Origin: Manganibacter manganicus
GTDB lineage: Bacteria; Pseudomonadota; Alphaproteobacteria; Rhizobiales; Rhizobiaceae
Assembly: GCF_002075885.1 (NCBI RefSeq)
Contig: NZ_MDET01000018.1
Location: 1 to 64,000, forward strand
Reading direction: 5' to 3'
Length of the DNA: 64,000 bases
Position numbers and translations under genes: made by a program. Positions within the stretch are counted from its first letter, which is position 1. Each line of letters begins with the position of its first letter. Below the pieces are notes generated by a model. The model saw nothing but the letters and a program-made list of their open reading frames with translations, was not told the DNA's origin and made no database searches. This document shows, in pieces, positions 25,090 to 35,248 of the stretch.

Positions 25090-26385
25090 TCAAATGCGGT
25101 CACGCATGGCATACCAGTTGAGAGCCAGGAACTGCAGCGGCGCACGCAGACGGCGACCGCCGGGGAAAGCAGGAATGGCGAGATCGGCGAGCAAGTTGAG
25201 TTGGTCGCGGTTTCCCGAGACGGTCTCGGCATAAAGCTTGCCGACATAGTTCGACAGCATGACGCCATGGCCCGAATAGCCGCCGGCGGAAATCACATTC
25301 GGCATCACTTCGCGCACGAAGGGCTTTCGCGGCAAGGTAATGCCGACATAGCCGCCCCAGCCATGCGTGATCTCTACATCCTTCAGATCCGGATAGAGTT
25401 CCGCGATCTGCTTGCGGATATGGACGTGAATGTCCTTGGGGTCTTTGACGGCATAGATTTCTCGGCCGCCAAACAGCAGTCGACCATCCTTCGATTTTCG
25501 AAAATAACGCACGACGAAACGGGAATCATCCACAGCTTCCCAGCCTGGCAGAACTGTGGAATCTTCACCAAGCGGCACCGTGGCGCCAATGAAGGAGCCG
25601 ATCGGCATGACATGCGCTGCGCTGGCCGGTTCCAGTGAGCCACCGTAGGCATTCACGGCGAGCAGGCATTTCTGCGCCGTAATCATGCCTTTCGCTGTCG
25701 TCACCCGCACCTTGCCGCCACTGGAAGAGATGCCGGTGGCTTTTGTATTTTCAAATAGCTGTGCTCCGGCCGCGGCTGCAACCCGTGCAGTGCCGACCAC
25801 CAGTTTCAACGGGTGGATATGGCCGGTGCCCGTATCGCGTACGCCGCCGAAAAATGCTTGCGAGCCCAGTCGCTGGGCCGTCTCTCCGGCGTCCATGAAT
25901 TTGATGTGCGGGTAGCCGAAGCGCTCCGCCATGAGTTCGGCATGCCGACGATAGTCATCGACATAGCGCTTCTTGTGGGCCACCGACAATTGGCCCGGCA
26001 CATAGTCGATATCGATCCCATTGGTCTCTGCAAATTCGAGCAGATGTGCCTTCGCGTCTTCGGCCAGTCCGAACAAGGCCTTGGCGCGCGACAACCCATA
26101 CTCGGTTTCCAGTTCTTCCGCCCAGGCGCGTTGGCCTGTGCCGAGTTGCCCTCCATTGCGGCCGGACGCGCCATCGCCGAAGCGATGTGCGTCGATCAAA
26201 ACGACGTTCGTTCCGGCTTTGGCCAGATGCGTCGCGGCCGACAGGCCCGTGAAGCCGCCACCGATAATAACGATGTCGACATCCCGGTCGCCGTCGAGTT
26301 CGGGATAGTCCGGTCGTGGGCCGACGGTGTCTTCATACCAGGAATAGCCGGGAGAAATGGGAGATTGGTAGGGCATATCGATCAT
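25090..26385 (-). CDS. FAD-dependent amine oxidoreductase (PuuB-like)
   Basis: 431 residues. DVDIVIIGGGFTGLSAATHL at about 34-53 is the FAD-binding Rossmann motif; the DAO-family GHGVMLSNYVGKLYAETV lies near the C-terminus. The N-terminal SPGYSWYEDTV is typical of gamma-glutamylputrescine oxidase-type enzymes. Its neighbour upstream is a PuuA-like ligase, so the pair probably oxidises a gamma-glutamylated amine. The start is ATG 26385 or the second ATG at 26376. Substrate is an inference from context. Confidence 0.8.
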   Translation of the reverse strand: MIDMPYQSPISPGYSWYEDTVGPRPDYPELDGDRDVDIVIIGGGFTGLSAATHLAKAGTNVVLIDAHRFGDGASGRNGGQLGTGQRAWAEELETEYGLSRAKALFGLAEDAKAHLLEFAETNGIDIDYVPGQLSVAHKKRYVDDYRRHAELMAERFGYPHIKFMDAGETAQRLGSQAFFGGVRDTGTGHIHPLKLVVGTARVAAAAGAQLFENTKATGISSSGGKVRVTTAKGMITAQKCLLAVNAYGGSLEPASAAHVMPIGSFIGATVPLGEDSTVLPGWEAVDDSRFVVRYFRKSKDGRLLFGGREIYAVKDPKDIHVHIRKQIAELYPDLKDVEITHGWGGYVGITLPRKPFVREVMPNVISAGGYSGHGVMLSNYVGKLYAETVSGNRDQLNLLADLAIPAFPGGRRLRAPLQFLALNWYAMRDRI

Positions 26386-26411
26386 GCTTCAGACTGGTTG
26401 ACGGCGACGGC

Positions 26412-27833
26412 CTAGACGTTCAGCAGCAGATATTCCCGCTCCCAGGGGCTGATCACTTCCATGAAGGTTTCGAACTCGGCTCGCTTGATGGCGGTGAATG
26501 TGGCGGCGAAGGATTGCCCCAGCACTTCCGTCAACCGATTGTCGGTTTCAAATAGGTCCACCGCTTCCAGCAGACCGCGCGGCAGGTCGATCTGATCTTC
26601 ATTGGCGGCGGTCACCACCGCTGGTTCGGCTTCGGTCTTGTCCAGCATTCCGAGCAGCCCGCAGGCGAGCGAAGCCGCCAGGGCGAGATATGGATTGGCA
26701 TCGGATGAGGGAATGCGATTTTCGACCCGGCGCGCGGCCGGGTCGGAGCGTGGGACGCGAAAAGCAGTCGTTCGGTTGTCGTAACCCCATTTGTTGTTGA
26801 CGGGGGCGGAAGCCGCCTGGGTCAGCCGGCGATAGGAGTTGACGTAGGGCGCCAGCATGACCAGCGCGTTCGGTACATGTCTCTGCATACCGCCGATGAA
26901 ATGAAAGAAGGCATCGCTTTCGGAGCCGTCTTCATTGCTGAAGATGTTCCTGCCAGTTTTCTTGTCGATAATCGATTGATGGATATGCATGGCCGAGCCG
27001 GGCTGGCCCTGGATGGGCTTGGCCATGAAAGTGGCATAGGTGTCGTGCTTGAGCGCGGCCTCGCGAATGGTGCGTTTGAACATGAAGACCTGATCGGCCA
27101 ATTCCACCGGATCGCCGTGGCGCAGATTGATCTCAAGTTGGCCGGCGCCTTCTTCGTGGATCAGCGTGTCAATTTCGAGCCCCTGGCTTTCGGAGAAATG
27201 ATAAATATCGTCGATCAGTTCATCGAATTCGTTGACGCCGGCAATCGAATAGCCGGCGCCGCCGCCAATGGCGCGGCCGGACCGCCCGACGGGCGGCGTC
27301 AACGGGTAATCAGGATCGGGATTCTTGCGCACCAGATAGAATTCGATTTCCGGGGCGACGACCGGCTTCAGTCCACGCTTGTCGTAGGCAGCGAGTACAC
27401 GTTTCAAAACGTTGCGCGGAGTGAATTCCACCGAACGACCGTCCTGATGGACAAGATCGCAGATGACGGCCGCAGTCGGGTCTTCCTCCCAGGGAACGAC
27501 CGTTAAGGTCGAAAGGTCGGGCAGCAGCTTCAGGTCACCGTCATCCTCGGGATAGTGAAAACCGTTGCCGTTCTCCGGGTAACCGCCCGAGATGGTCGCC
27601 ATGAAAACGGCGGAGGGCAATGCCAGTGACGTGTTGGAGGTAAATTTTTTCGACGGCATCATCTTGCCGCGTGCTATGCCCGCCTGGTCCGGGGTAATGC
27701 ATTCGATATCTTCGATGCCACGCCATTCAAGCCAGTTGGTCGCTTCCTTCCAGGTCTTGACCCCTCTGAGATTTTTTACGTAGGCGGGAGTACGGGCGCG
27801 TTTGGGACGAACGTCCTTCTTGGCAGGCGGCAT
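26412..27833 (-). CDS. glutamine synthetase-family gamma-glutamyl-amine ligase (PuuA-like)
   Basis: 473 residues with the glutamine synthetase beta-grasp and catalytic domains. EIEFYLVRKNPDPDYPL and HEEGAGQLEINLRHGDPVEL carry metal-binding glutamates; GSAMHIHQSI and AFRVPRSDPAARRVENRIPS give nucleotide and ammonia-site residues. The sequence NKWGYDNRTTAFRVPR and the coupling to a DAO-type oxidase mark the GlnA3/PuuA-type branch rather than true GlnA. It likely activates putrescine or a related amine as the gamma-glutamyl derivative. The potFGHI importer lies 7 kb away. Confidence 0.85.
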   Translation of the reverse strand: MPPAKKDVRPKRARTPAYVKNLRGVKTWKEATNWLEWRGIEDIECITPDQAGIARGKMMPSKKFTSNTSLALPSAVFMATISGGYPENGNGFHYPEDDGDLKLLPDLSTLTVVPWEEDPTAAVICDLVHQDGRSVEFTPRNVLKRVLAAYDKRGLKPVVAPEIEFYLVRKNPDPDYPLTPPVGRSGRAIGGGAGYSIAGVNEFDELIDDIYHFSESQGLEIDTLIHEEGAGQLEINLRHGDPVELADQVFMFKRTIREAALKHDTYATFMAKPIQGQPGSAMHIHQSIIDKKTGRNIFSNEDGSESDAFFHFIGGMQRHVPNALVMLAPYVNSYRRLTQAASAPVNNKWGYDNRTTAFRVPRSDPAARRVENRIPSSDANPYLALAASLACGLLGMLDKTEAEPAVVTAANEDQIDLPRGLLEAVDLFETDNRLTEVLGQSFAATFTAIKRAEFETFMEVISPWEREYLLLNV

Positions 27834-27982
27834 CAGGCACCAGATCGAGTTGCGGATTTCAAAGTATGCCTTGTCGCGAAGGCGAAGAAAAGGGGTGCCG
27901 TGTATTCCGCCAGGCTTGAAACGACGGGTCGATAAAGGCTTTTCTGCTTTAAATTAATGATGAATCTGAAAAGTGAAAGTGG

Positions 27983-28696
27983 ATGGGCATACCCCGGCTG
28001 ACGACAATAGGCTTCGATGCCGACGATACGCTTTGGCAAAACGAGCGGTTTTTCCGCCAGACGGAAAAGCTTTTTGCCGCACTGCTGGCCGACCAGGTGC
28101 AGGAAGAGGTCGTTCTCGCGGCCCTTCTCGAAGCGGAGAGGCGCAATCTCTGCATATATGGGTTCGGCATCAAGGGTTTCACGCTCTCCATGATCGAAAC
28201 GGCTATCGCCGTCACCGGCGGGCGCGTGTCCGGCGATACCTTGGCTCGAATACTGGCCGCGGGCCGTGATATGCTTGCCCATCCAATCGAAATAATGCCC
28301 TATGTACGCGACACGCTCGAGCATTTGTCCGGCCGCTATCGCCTTGTGCTTGTCACTAAGGGAGATCTGTTCGATCAGGAGCGCAAACTTGCGCAATCCG
28401 GTCTTGCTGGGCTTTTCGATGCCGTTGAGATCGTCAGCGACAAGAGCGCAGAAACCTACCGGCGCGTTTTTTCCAGGCATGGCGATGGTCCGGTTAGCAG
28501 CATGATGATCGGCAATTCGCTGAAGTCCGATGTCGTGCCGGCTATCGAAGCAGGGGGCTGGGGAGTCCACGTTCCGCATGAACTGACCTGGGTGCTGGAA
28601 CATCTGGAACCGCCACGCGAGATATCGCGGTTCCGCGAGATTGCGCATCTTGGCGAACTGCCCGCATTGATCGCTTCGATAGAGGCTGGGAAGTAA
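27983..28696 (+). CDS. HAD-family hydrolase
   Basis: 237 residues. The nucleophile motif I is TIGFDADDTLWQNERFF (DxDxT), motif II is LVLVTKGD, and motif IV has MMIGNSLKSDVVPAIEAGGW. A helical cap follows motif I. It is probably a cytoplasmic small-molecule phosphatase. Substrate unknown. It is divergent from the PuuA-like gene. Confidence 0.85.
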   Translation: MGIPRLTTIGFDADDTLWQNERFFRQTEKLFAALLADQVQEEVVLAALLEAERRNLCIYGFGIKGFTLSMIETAIAVTGGRVSGDTLARILAAGRDMLAHPIEIMPYVRDTLEHLSGRYRLVLVTKGDLFDQERKLAQSGLAGLFDAVEIVSDKSAETYRRVFSRHGDGPVSSMMIGNSLKSDVVPAIEAGGWGVHVPHELTWVLEHLEPPREISRFREIAHLGELPALIASIEAGK

Positions 28697-28713
28697 CTAG
28701 GTTCACGACCTAG
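28697..28713. terminator. small hairpin between convergent genes
   Basis: CTAGGT (28697-28702), TCACG, ACCTAG (28708-28713). It sits exactly between the HAD stop at 28696 and the receiver-gene stop at 28710-28712. There is no T-run, so termination is only a possibility. Confidence 0.35.
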
Positions 28714-29156
28714 CTGCGGACTTGCGCGGCGAAATTCTCTATGAGCGGCTGTAGCCGCTCCGGCATGACAGGTTTCGTGACCACCGCATCCACCATGTCG
28801 GGTGAGCCGAGGCTGGCCGGCGAGCCATTCCGAGAAGAAAGCAGGATAATGCGTGGCACCGTGTCTGCCGTGGCGTGGCGCATGGCCTGAAGTGCGTCGA
28901 TCAGTTCATGTGCGTCGCCGTCGGCACCATCAAGAACAACGACCCCCGGCGCCAGTGCGAGGACAGCCTTGGCGGCCGCCTCCGGCGATCTTGATAGCGG
29001 TTTAAGGCCGCAGCGTTCCACGATCTTGGAAACGACCACGCAGTTGACGGGCGACGTACCGACGACAAGCACTCTGGAAAAATCGACTGTCAGGCTTGTC
29101 ACGCCGTCCTGGACATGGGCCGTCGGTGGTTCACGATCATGTCGGGATGGACACAT
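28710..29156 (-). CDS. stand-alone receiver-like protein with a degenerate acidic pocket
   Basis: 148 residues. The fold is a response-regulator receiver: VLVVGTSPVN, VVVLDGADGD (Asp76 at the phosphoacceptor position), IILLSSRNGS and VVTKPVMPERL (Lys128). The two acidic residues normally after VLVV (DD) are replaced by Gly33-Thr34, so Mg-dependent phosphorylation is doubtful. No output domain is present. The start is uncertain: ATG 29156 gives an 18-residue leader; a GTG at residue 19 has AGGA close upstream. Role unknown. Confidence 0.7.
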   Translation of the reverse strand: MCPSRHDREPPTAHVQDGVTSLTVDFSRVLVVGTSPVNCVVVSKIVERCGLKPLSRSPEAAAKAVLALAPGVVVLDGADGDAHELIDALQAMRHATADTVPRIILLSSRNGSPASLGSPDMVDAVVTKPVMPERLQPLIENFAAQVRS

Positions 29157-29329
29157 GAAGAGTGCTGCGCGCTTTCAATCTCAATGCAGAGTTGTATGGC
29201 CAGCAGCAATGGTTGAGATCGGCGTAGGTGTCAAGCAGCAATATACTGTGCAGGAATCGACATTAAATTGATCGAAATTTAAGTCGAATTCAATTCGCTG
29301 GAGTTGAGGTGGACCTGAAAAATACGTGA

Positions 29330-29363
29330 CATCCCGCCCGCGCGGTTCACCGCGGGCGGGATG
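29330..29363 (-). terminator. strong hairpin downstream of the small protein following aceA
   Basis: A 13-bp perfect stem, CATCCCGCCCGCG (29330-29342) and CGCGGGCGGGATG (29351-29363), with an 8-nt loop. On the minus strand TCACGTATTTTTC follows. It lies 20 nt beyond the stop at 29383, so it likely ends the aceA transcript. Confidence 0.7.
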
Positions 29364-29382
29364 ATGCAAGACAGTGTTGCAA

Positions 29383-29625
29383 TCAACCGTTATGCGATTG
29401 CGTCACGATGACAGGGATCAGCAGATCGCCCCAATTGCCGTTGGCGTCGTGGTGGCGTGCCGAGCGCACGAGTTCCACCGAGACACCGGCCTCGACCGCC
29501 TTCATGACCGACTGGTTGAGGCGGTGGAGATCGTTAGCCAGCATGCGTATCGTGGCCTGCTGATCGGGGTTCATGGCAGTTGATTGTTCTTCTGCCCGTT
29601 CCTTGACTCGACTGATCGATGCCAT
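29383..29625 (-). CDS. conserved small hypothetical protein downstream of aceA
   Basis: 80 residues, mostly helical (IRMLANDLHRLNQSVMKAVE), ending in NWGDLLIPVIVTQSHNG. AAGGAG lies about 6 nt upstream of ATG 29625, a strong site. It starts 28 nt after the aceA stop and is followed by a strong hairpin, so it is probably the second gene of the aceA operon. I recognise no characterised family. Confidence 0.6.
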   Translation of the reverse strand: MASISRVKERAEEQSTAMNPDQQATIRMLANDLHRLNQSVMKAVEAGVSVELVRSARHHDANGNWGDLLIPVIVTQSHNG

Positions 29626-29653
29626 TGCTTTTCTCCTTGCTTTGGCTCGCGCG

Positions 29654-30943
<1,290 letters not shown>

Positions 30944-31107
30944 GGTCTGCTCCGCTTTCTGAAGTGCTTCATCAAATCTGCCGTCTTGGGTGGCGTGTTG
31001 AATGTGACTTGCTTTACATTGCGACGCGAAGGAAGCCAGAAAATCCAACATTCTCTCCCAAAAATAAGAGAAAACTAGTGTTGCGATTGACTAATGCTGG
31101 GAGTAAA

Positions 31108-31173
31108 TTTGTAAATCTTGTAAACTCGCGATTCCGGGCTTTCGGCGGGCCGCCATTGTGAAATCTTGTAAAT
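31108..31173. promoter_or_regulatory. direct repeats, candidate regulator sites between aceA and its regulator
   Basis: TTGTAAATCTTGTAAA (31109-31124) and TTGTGAAATCTTGTAAA (31156-31172) are near-identical, about 48 nt apart. They contain TTTGTAAA/CTTGTAAA cores similar to the TTTGCAAA-type sites described for RamB. The second ends just before the GGAGG of the regulator gene, suiting autoregulation. Binding is inferred. Confidence 0.55.
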
Positions 31174-31188
31174 ATGGAGGCGCATCGC

Positions 31189-32628
31189 ATGGCTGAGCAG
31201 AAGATTTTCGCTGGACCGCGTATCCGGCGTATCCGCAACGCCAAGGGTTTGACCCAAACCGCGATGGCGGAGGGGCTTGGCATTTCCCCTTCCTACCTCA
31301 ACCTCATCGAGCGCAATCAGAGGCCGCTGACGGTGCAGTTGATCCTCAAGCTCGCCTCCATCTACAAGGTCGAGCCGGAGGAGTTGCATGGCGAGGCGCA
31401 TGGCGCGCTCTCCGCTCTGCGGGAGGTCTTTTCCGACCCGCTTCTGGCCGGTGAATTGCCGGGCGATCAGGAACTGGTGGAATTGGCGGAAGGCGCGCCC
31501 AATGCGACGGCTGCGGTGATAAAGTTGTTTCGCGCCTATCGCGAGCAGGCCGAGCGGCTGTCCGATCTTTCGGAACTGCTTGCGCAGGAAGGGCGGGCGA
31601 CCACGCTTTCAGGCGCGCGCCTTCCCATGGATGAGGTGCGCGAGGTTTTCGAGCGCCATCCCAACCATTTCCCGGCGCTGGAAGAGGAGGCCGAGGCCTT
31701 TACCAGCGTATTGGAGCCGGGCGACGATCTTTACGGCGCGCTGAAGGCATGGCTGAAACGGGAGTACGGCATCGTCGTAAAAGTGTTGCCGGTGGCCACC
31801 ATGCCCAATTGGCGCCGCCGCTATGATCGGCATTCGCAACGCCTGTTCATTTCCGAGCGCCTGTCGCCTTTCGATCAGCTTCGCGAGGTGGCGATGGAGG
31901 CCTGCCTAATCCGTATGTCGGTGGCGGTAGCGGCAGGAATTCAGGGGTTGAAACTGACGTCAGACGAAGCCCGGCGACTGGCGCGCTTCGAACTTGGCCG
32001 CTATGCGGCGCATGCTCTGATGATGCCCTATCCGGCGTTCCAGTCGGTCGCCCAGCGCGTTCGCTACGATGTCGATGCGCTGAAGTCGCGCTTCGGCGTT
32101 TCCTTCGAGCAGGCAGCCAACCGGCTGACCACGCTGCGCAGGCCCGGTACGGCCGGCATTCCGTTCTTCATGCTGGAGGTGGACAATGCCGGCAACCGCT
32201 TTCGCCGGGCCGGGGCCGAAGGCTTTCCGCATAGCCGTTTCGGCGGCGGCTGCCCGAAGCTGCCGGTCCATGCCGCTTTCGCGCAGCCGGGCCAGATTTT
32301 GGTGGAGGCCGTCGAGATGCCGGACGGCGCCGAATTCCTGTGCATCGCGCGTACGCTGGAAGGCCCGCAGGGAACATTTACCGAGCGGCCCCGGCGGACC
32401 GCGTTGCTGCTCGGCTGTGACATCGCCTTCAAGGACGAGGTAATCTATGGCGCGGCCTTGCCCGCCGGCCAGCATGGGAAGACGGGGCAGAATATGGCCA
32501 CGCCCGTCGGCGCGGCCTGCCGTCTGTGCGAGCGTCCAGGCTGCCTCACCCGCGCCGAACCTCCGCTGACGCGGCCACTGGGGCTCGACGAGATGGTGAC
32601 TGGGCTCAGCGCCTTCGATTTTCAGTAG
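31189..32628 (+). CDS. short-chain acyl-CoA-type transcriptional regulator (ScfR/RamB family)
   Basis: 479 residues from ATG 31189, supported by GGAGG at 31176-31180. An XRE-type HTH occupies residues ~10-62 (RIRRIRNAKGLTQTAMAEGL and SPSYLNLIERNQRPL). An IrrE/DUF955-like region follows without a visible HExxH zinc site. A DUF2083 C-terminus carries CRLCERPGCLTR. Members of this family regulate the glyoxylate shunt and acyl-CoA metabolism, fitting its divergence from aceA. Confidence 0.9.
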   Translation: MAEQKIFAGPRIRRIRNAKGLTQTAMAEGLGISPSYLNLIERNQRPLTVQLILKLASIYKVEPEELHGEAHGALSALREVFSDPLLAGELPGDQELVELAEGAPNATAAVIKLFRAYREQAERLSDLSELLAQEGRATTLSGARLPMDEVREVFERHPNHFPALEEEAEAFTSVLEPGDDLYGALKAWLKREYGIVVKVLPVATMPNWRRRYDRHSQRLFISERLSPFDQLREVAMEACLIRMSVAVAAGIQGLKLTSDEARRLARFELGRYAAHALMMPYPAFQSVAQRVRYDVDALKSRFGVSFEQAANRLTTLRRPGTAGIPFFMLEVDNAGNRFRRAGAEGFPHSRFGGGCPKLPVHAAFAQPGQILVEAVEMPDGAEFLCIARTLEGPQGTFTERPRRTALLLGCDIAFKDEVIYGAALPAGQHGKTGQNMATPVGAACRLCERPGCLTRAEPPLTRPLGLDEMVTGLSAFDFQ

Positions 32629-32754
32629 CCGCCTGCCACAAGCGCCACGACGATCTGGATCACGCCGAAAGTTTCACTCCACGCTATCCAGAACGCATCT
32701 GTATTGGCCGTTTCTGGCAAAGTATGCCGGCGATGGAATTGCGAAGCTCTCCCC

Positions 32755-33711
32755 ATGAGTGATACGGCCTCCCCATTGCGCCAGACAGCCGATCCGGCCC
32801 TTTCGCAGCACGATGAGCGAATCGGCTCGCTGCTGGTGTTCCTGTCGGCGTTGATGTGGAGTTTTGGCGGCACGATCGCCCGCTTCATAGATGCCACCGA
32901 TAGTTGGACGGTGGTATTCTGGCGCTCCGTCTGGGCGGTGGCCTTCCTGCTTGGCTTTATGGCCTGGCGCGACGGCAGGCGCGGCACACTCGGCCTTTTT
33001 CGTTCCATGGGTCTGCCGGGGCTGGCGGTCGCGTGCTGCTTTGCCACGGCATCGACCTGTTTCGTCGTTGCACTTGCCTACACGACTGTCGCCAACATTC
33101 TGCTCATGCAGGCCGGTGTGCCGTTGCTGGCCGCATTCTTTGCCTGGATCCTGTTTCGTGAAAAGGTTTCCCGCACGACCTGGCTTGCCATTGCCGTCGT
33201 CATTGCGGGCGTTGCCGTGATGGTTTCGGAATCGCTGGGTGGGGCGGTGTCACCGGTAGGCGACGGGCTGGCATTGATCATCGCGGTGGCGTTGGCCACG
33301 GCGACGGTTATTACGAGGCGCTTTTCCAATGTCCGTATGACGCCCGCAACCTGCCTCGGTGCCGCGCTTGCCGCCATCTTTGCCGGGCTCCAGGCGACGG
33401 CATTCGCCGTTTCGCCTCGCGACATGGGGTGGCTGTTCGCGTTTGGTGTGGTCAATCTGGGGCTGGGGCTGGCTTTCTTTGCTACCGGCGCGCGGATGAT
33501 TCCGGCTGCGGTGGCGGCTCTGCTCGGCACCTTCGAGCCGCTGCTCGGCCCCATCTGGGTCTGGCTGGTGCATGGCGAGGTCCCCTCCACCCGCACCATT
33601 ATTGGAGGCGCGATCGTCTTTGCCGCGCTGCTTGTTCACCTGGCGCTTGAATTCACGCGTCATCCACGACCGAGACGGCCAGGTGTTACCGGAATGCCGA
33701 CCCCGAACTGA
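32755..33711 (+). CDS. EamA/DMT-family transporter
   Basis: 318 residues with ten predicted transmembrane helices in two EamA repeats. Examples are IGSLLVFLSALMWSFGGTIA, ILLMQAGVPLLAAFFAWILF and the second-repeat VAALLGTFEPLLGPIWVWLV with the family proline. Such proteins export or import amino acids or metabolites; substrate unknown. ATG 32755 fits the family N-terminus. Confidence 0.85.
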   Translation: MSDTASPLRQTADPALSQHDERIGSLLVFLSALMWSFGGTIARFIDATDSWTVVFWRSVWAVAFLLGFMAWRDGRRGTLGLFRSMGLPGLAVACCFATASTCFVVALAYTTVANILLMQAGVPLLAAFFAWILFREKVSRTTWLAIAVVIAGVAVMVSESLGGAVSPVGDGLALIIAVALATATVITRRFSNVRMTPATCLGAALAAIFAGLQATAFAVSPRDMGWLFAFGVVNLGLGLAFFATGARMIPAAVAALLGTFEPLLGPIWVWLVHGEVPSTRTIIGGAIVFAALLVHLALEFTRHPRPRRPGVTGMPTPN

Positions 33712-34084
33712 TGCTTCGCCCGCCGGGAACGGCCACTGCACGGCTTTGTCGAAGGAAGCCGTTTGTGATCGAGCTTTGCCATTGACAAGGCTGCCGTTGC
33801 GCGGGCAGGCTGGAAGAACGGCAACAACAAGACAGGCTTATCTTGCCACGTCTCCATGCCGGCCGCCTCATGGCCGGAGCGCATCGCTGTTTTATCGCCC
33901 AGTTCGAGGTCGCACCCTGCGGCCGCCTTCGGCTTCCGCTCGAAGCACTTGCCGAGATCGTACGAGCCGTCGATGCCGGCAATGGAAGTATTCGCCACTT
34001 GTGGGATGCCGGAAAGCTCAATAGTCTGAAACACATGACCGGCCGCGACGAGCTGGCAGGGGAAATTTGCAAAGGGAGAAGATC
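33712..34084. other. noncoding leader/promoter region of the potFGHI operon
   Basis: About 370 nt without a convincing gene. A TTGACA lies at about 33783. No riboswitch class is recognised. AAAGGGAGAAGATC immediately precedes the potF ATG. The reverse-strand frames here lack family features. Confidence 0.4.
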
Positions 34085-35182
34085 ATGAACCGCAAGGCGA
34101 ACTGGCTTTTTGCGACAACGGTATTGTTGGGCACATTCGCCTTCGGCGCCCACGCTGAGGATCGTGTCGTCAACGTCTATAACTGGTCGGATTACATCGA
34201 TAAATCCGTTCTCGACGATTTCACCAAGCAGACCGGCATCAAGGTTGTTTACGACGTCTACGACTCCAACGAAATCCTGGAGACCAAGCTCCTGGCGGGC
34301 GGTAGCGGCTATGACGTGGTTGTACCTACGGGAAGCTTCCTGCAGCGCCAGATCACGGCTGGCGTTTTCGCCAAGCTCGACAAGTCGAAGCTGCCCAATC
34401 TGAAGAACATGTGGGATGTGGTGAGCAAGCGCACGGAAATCTTCGATCCGGGAAATCAGTATTCCATCAATTACATGTGGGGTACGATCGGTATTGGATA
34501 TAACACGAAGAAGATCAAGGAGGCTCTCGGCGTTGATAAAATCGATAGCTGGGGCGCCGTGTTCGATCCCAAGAATGCCGATAAGCTCAAGGGCTGCGGC
34601 ATCAACTTCCTGGATTCTTCAACCGACATGATTCCGGTGACGCTGGCTTATCTGGGGCTCGATCCCAACAGCCATAAGCCCGAGGACCTTGCCAAGGTCG
34701 AGGAGACGCTCCTTAAAGTTCGCCCCGATGTGCGCAAGTTCCATTCGTCGGAATATATCAACGCATTGGCCAATGGTGACATCTGCGCGGCGGTCGGCTG
34801 GTCCGGCGACGTATTCCAGGCGCGCGACCGCGCCGCGGAAGCCAAGAACGGGGTCGAGATCGCCTATTCGATCCCGAAGGAAGGCACGCAGATGTGGTTC
34901 GATCAGATGGCCATACCTGCCGACGCGCCGCACAAGGCAGAGGCGCTGGAATTCCTGAATTTCATGATGGATCCGAAAGAGATCGCCAAATCTTCCGACT
35001 ATGTTTTCTATGCCAATGGCAACAAAGCGTCGCAACAATATCTCAACCCCGAGATATTGGACGATCCGGCCGTCTATCCGACACCTGACGTGATGGAGAA
35101 ATTGTTCGTCAACACGGCTCTGGATTCGAAGACGCAGCGCCTGTTCACCCGCACCTGGACCAAGATTGTTACCGGTCAGTAA
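34085..35182 (+). CDS. potF: putrescine ABC transporter, periplasmic binding protein
   Basis: 365 residues with a signal peptide (first ~23 residues, cleavage after AHA). Mature start VVNVYNWSDYIDKSVLDDF is characteristic of PotF/PotD. GYDVVVPTGSFLQRQI, NYMWGTIGIGYNTKKIKEAL and GDICAAVGWSGDVFQA carry polyamine-pocket aromatic and acidic residues. A strong Shine-Dalgarno AAAGGGAG precedes the ATG. First gene of potFGHI. Confidence 0.92.
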   Translation: MNRKANWLFATTVLLGTFAFGAHAEDRVVNVYNWSDYIDKSVLDDFTKQTGIKVVYDVYDSNEILETKLLAGGSGYDVVVPTGSFLQRQITAGVFAKLDKSKLPNLKNMWDVVSKRTEIFDPGNQYSINYMWGTIGIGYNTKKIKEALGVDKIDSWGAVFDPKNADKLKGCGINFLDSSTDMIPVTLAYLGLDPNSHKPEDLAKVEETLLKVRPDVRKFHSSEYINALANGDICAAVGWSGDVFQARDRAAEAKNGVEIAYSIPKEGTQMWFDQMAIPADAPHKAEALEFLNFMMDPKEIAKSSDYVFYANGNKASQQYLNPEILDDPAVYPTPDVMEKLFVNTALDSKTQRLFTRTWTKIVTGQ

Positions 35183-35191
35183 GGACTGAAC

Positions 35192-35219
35192 CGGCCCCGG
35201 TATTCGCCGGGGCCGTTTT
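35192..35219 (+). terminator. intercistronic hairpin between potF and potG
   Basis: CGGCCCCGG (35192-35200), TATTCG loop, CCGGGGCCG (35207-35215), then TTTTT. A full intrinsic-terminator structure inside the operon. Partial read-through would give excess binding protein over the membrane parts, as is common in ABC operons. Confidence 0.75.
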
Positions 35220-35248
35220 TCAGTTGCCAGCAATGTACGGAGCGGACC

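Noticed and set aside
33660..34034. 124-residue - strand frame upstream of potF
   Set aside because: No family features and it overlaps the end of the EamA gene on the opposite strand.
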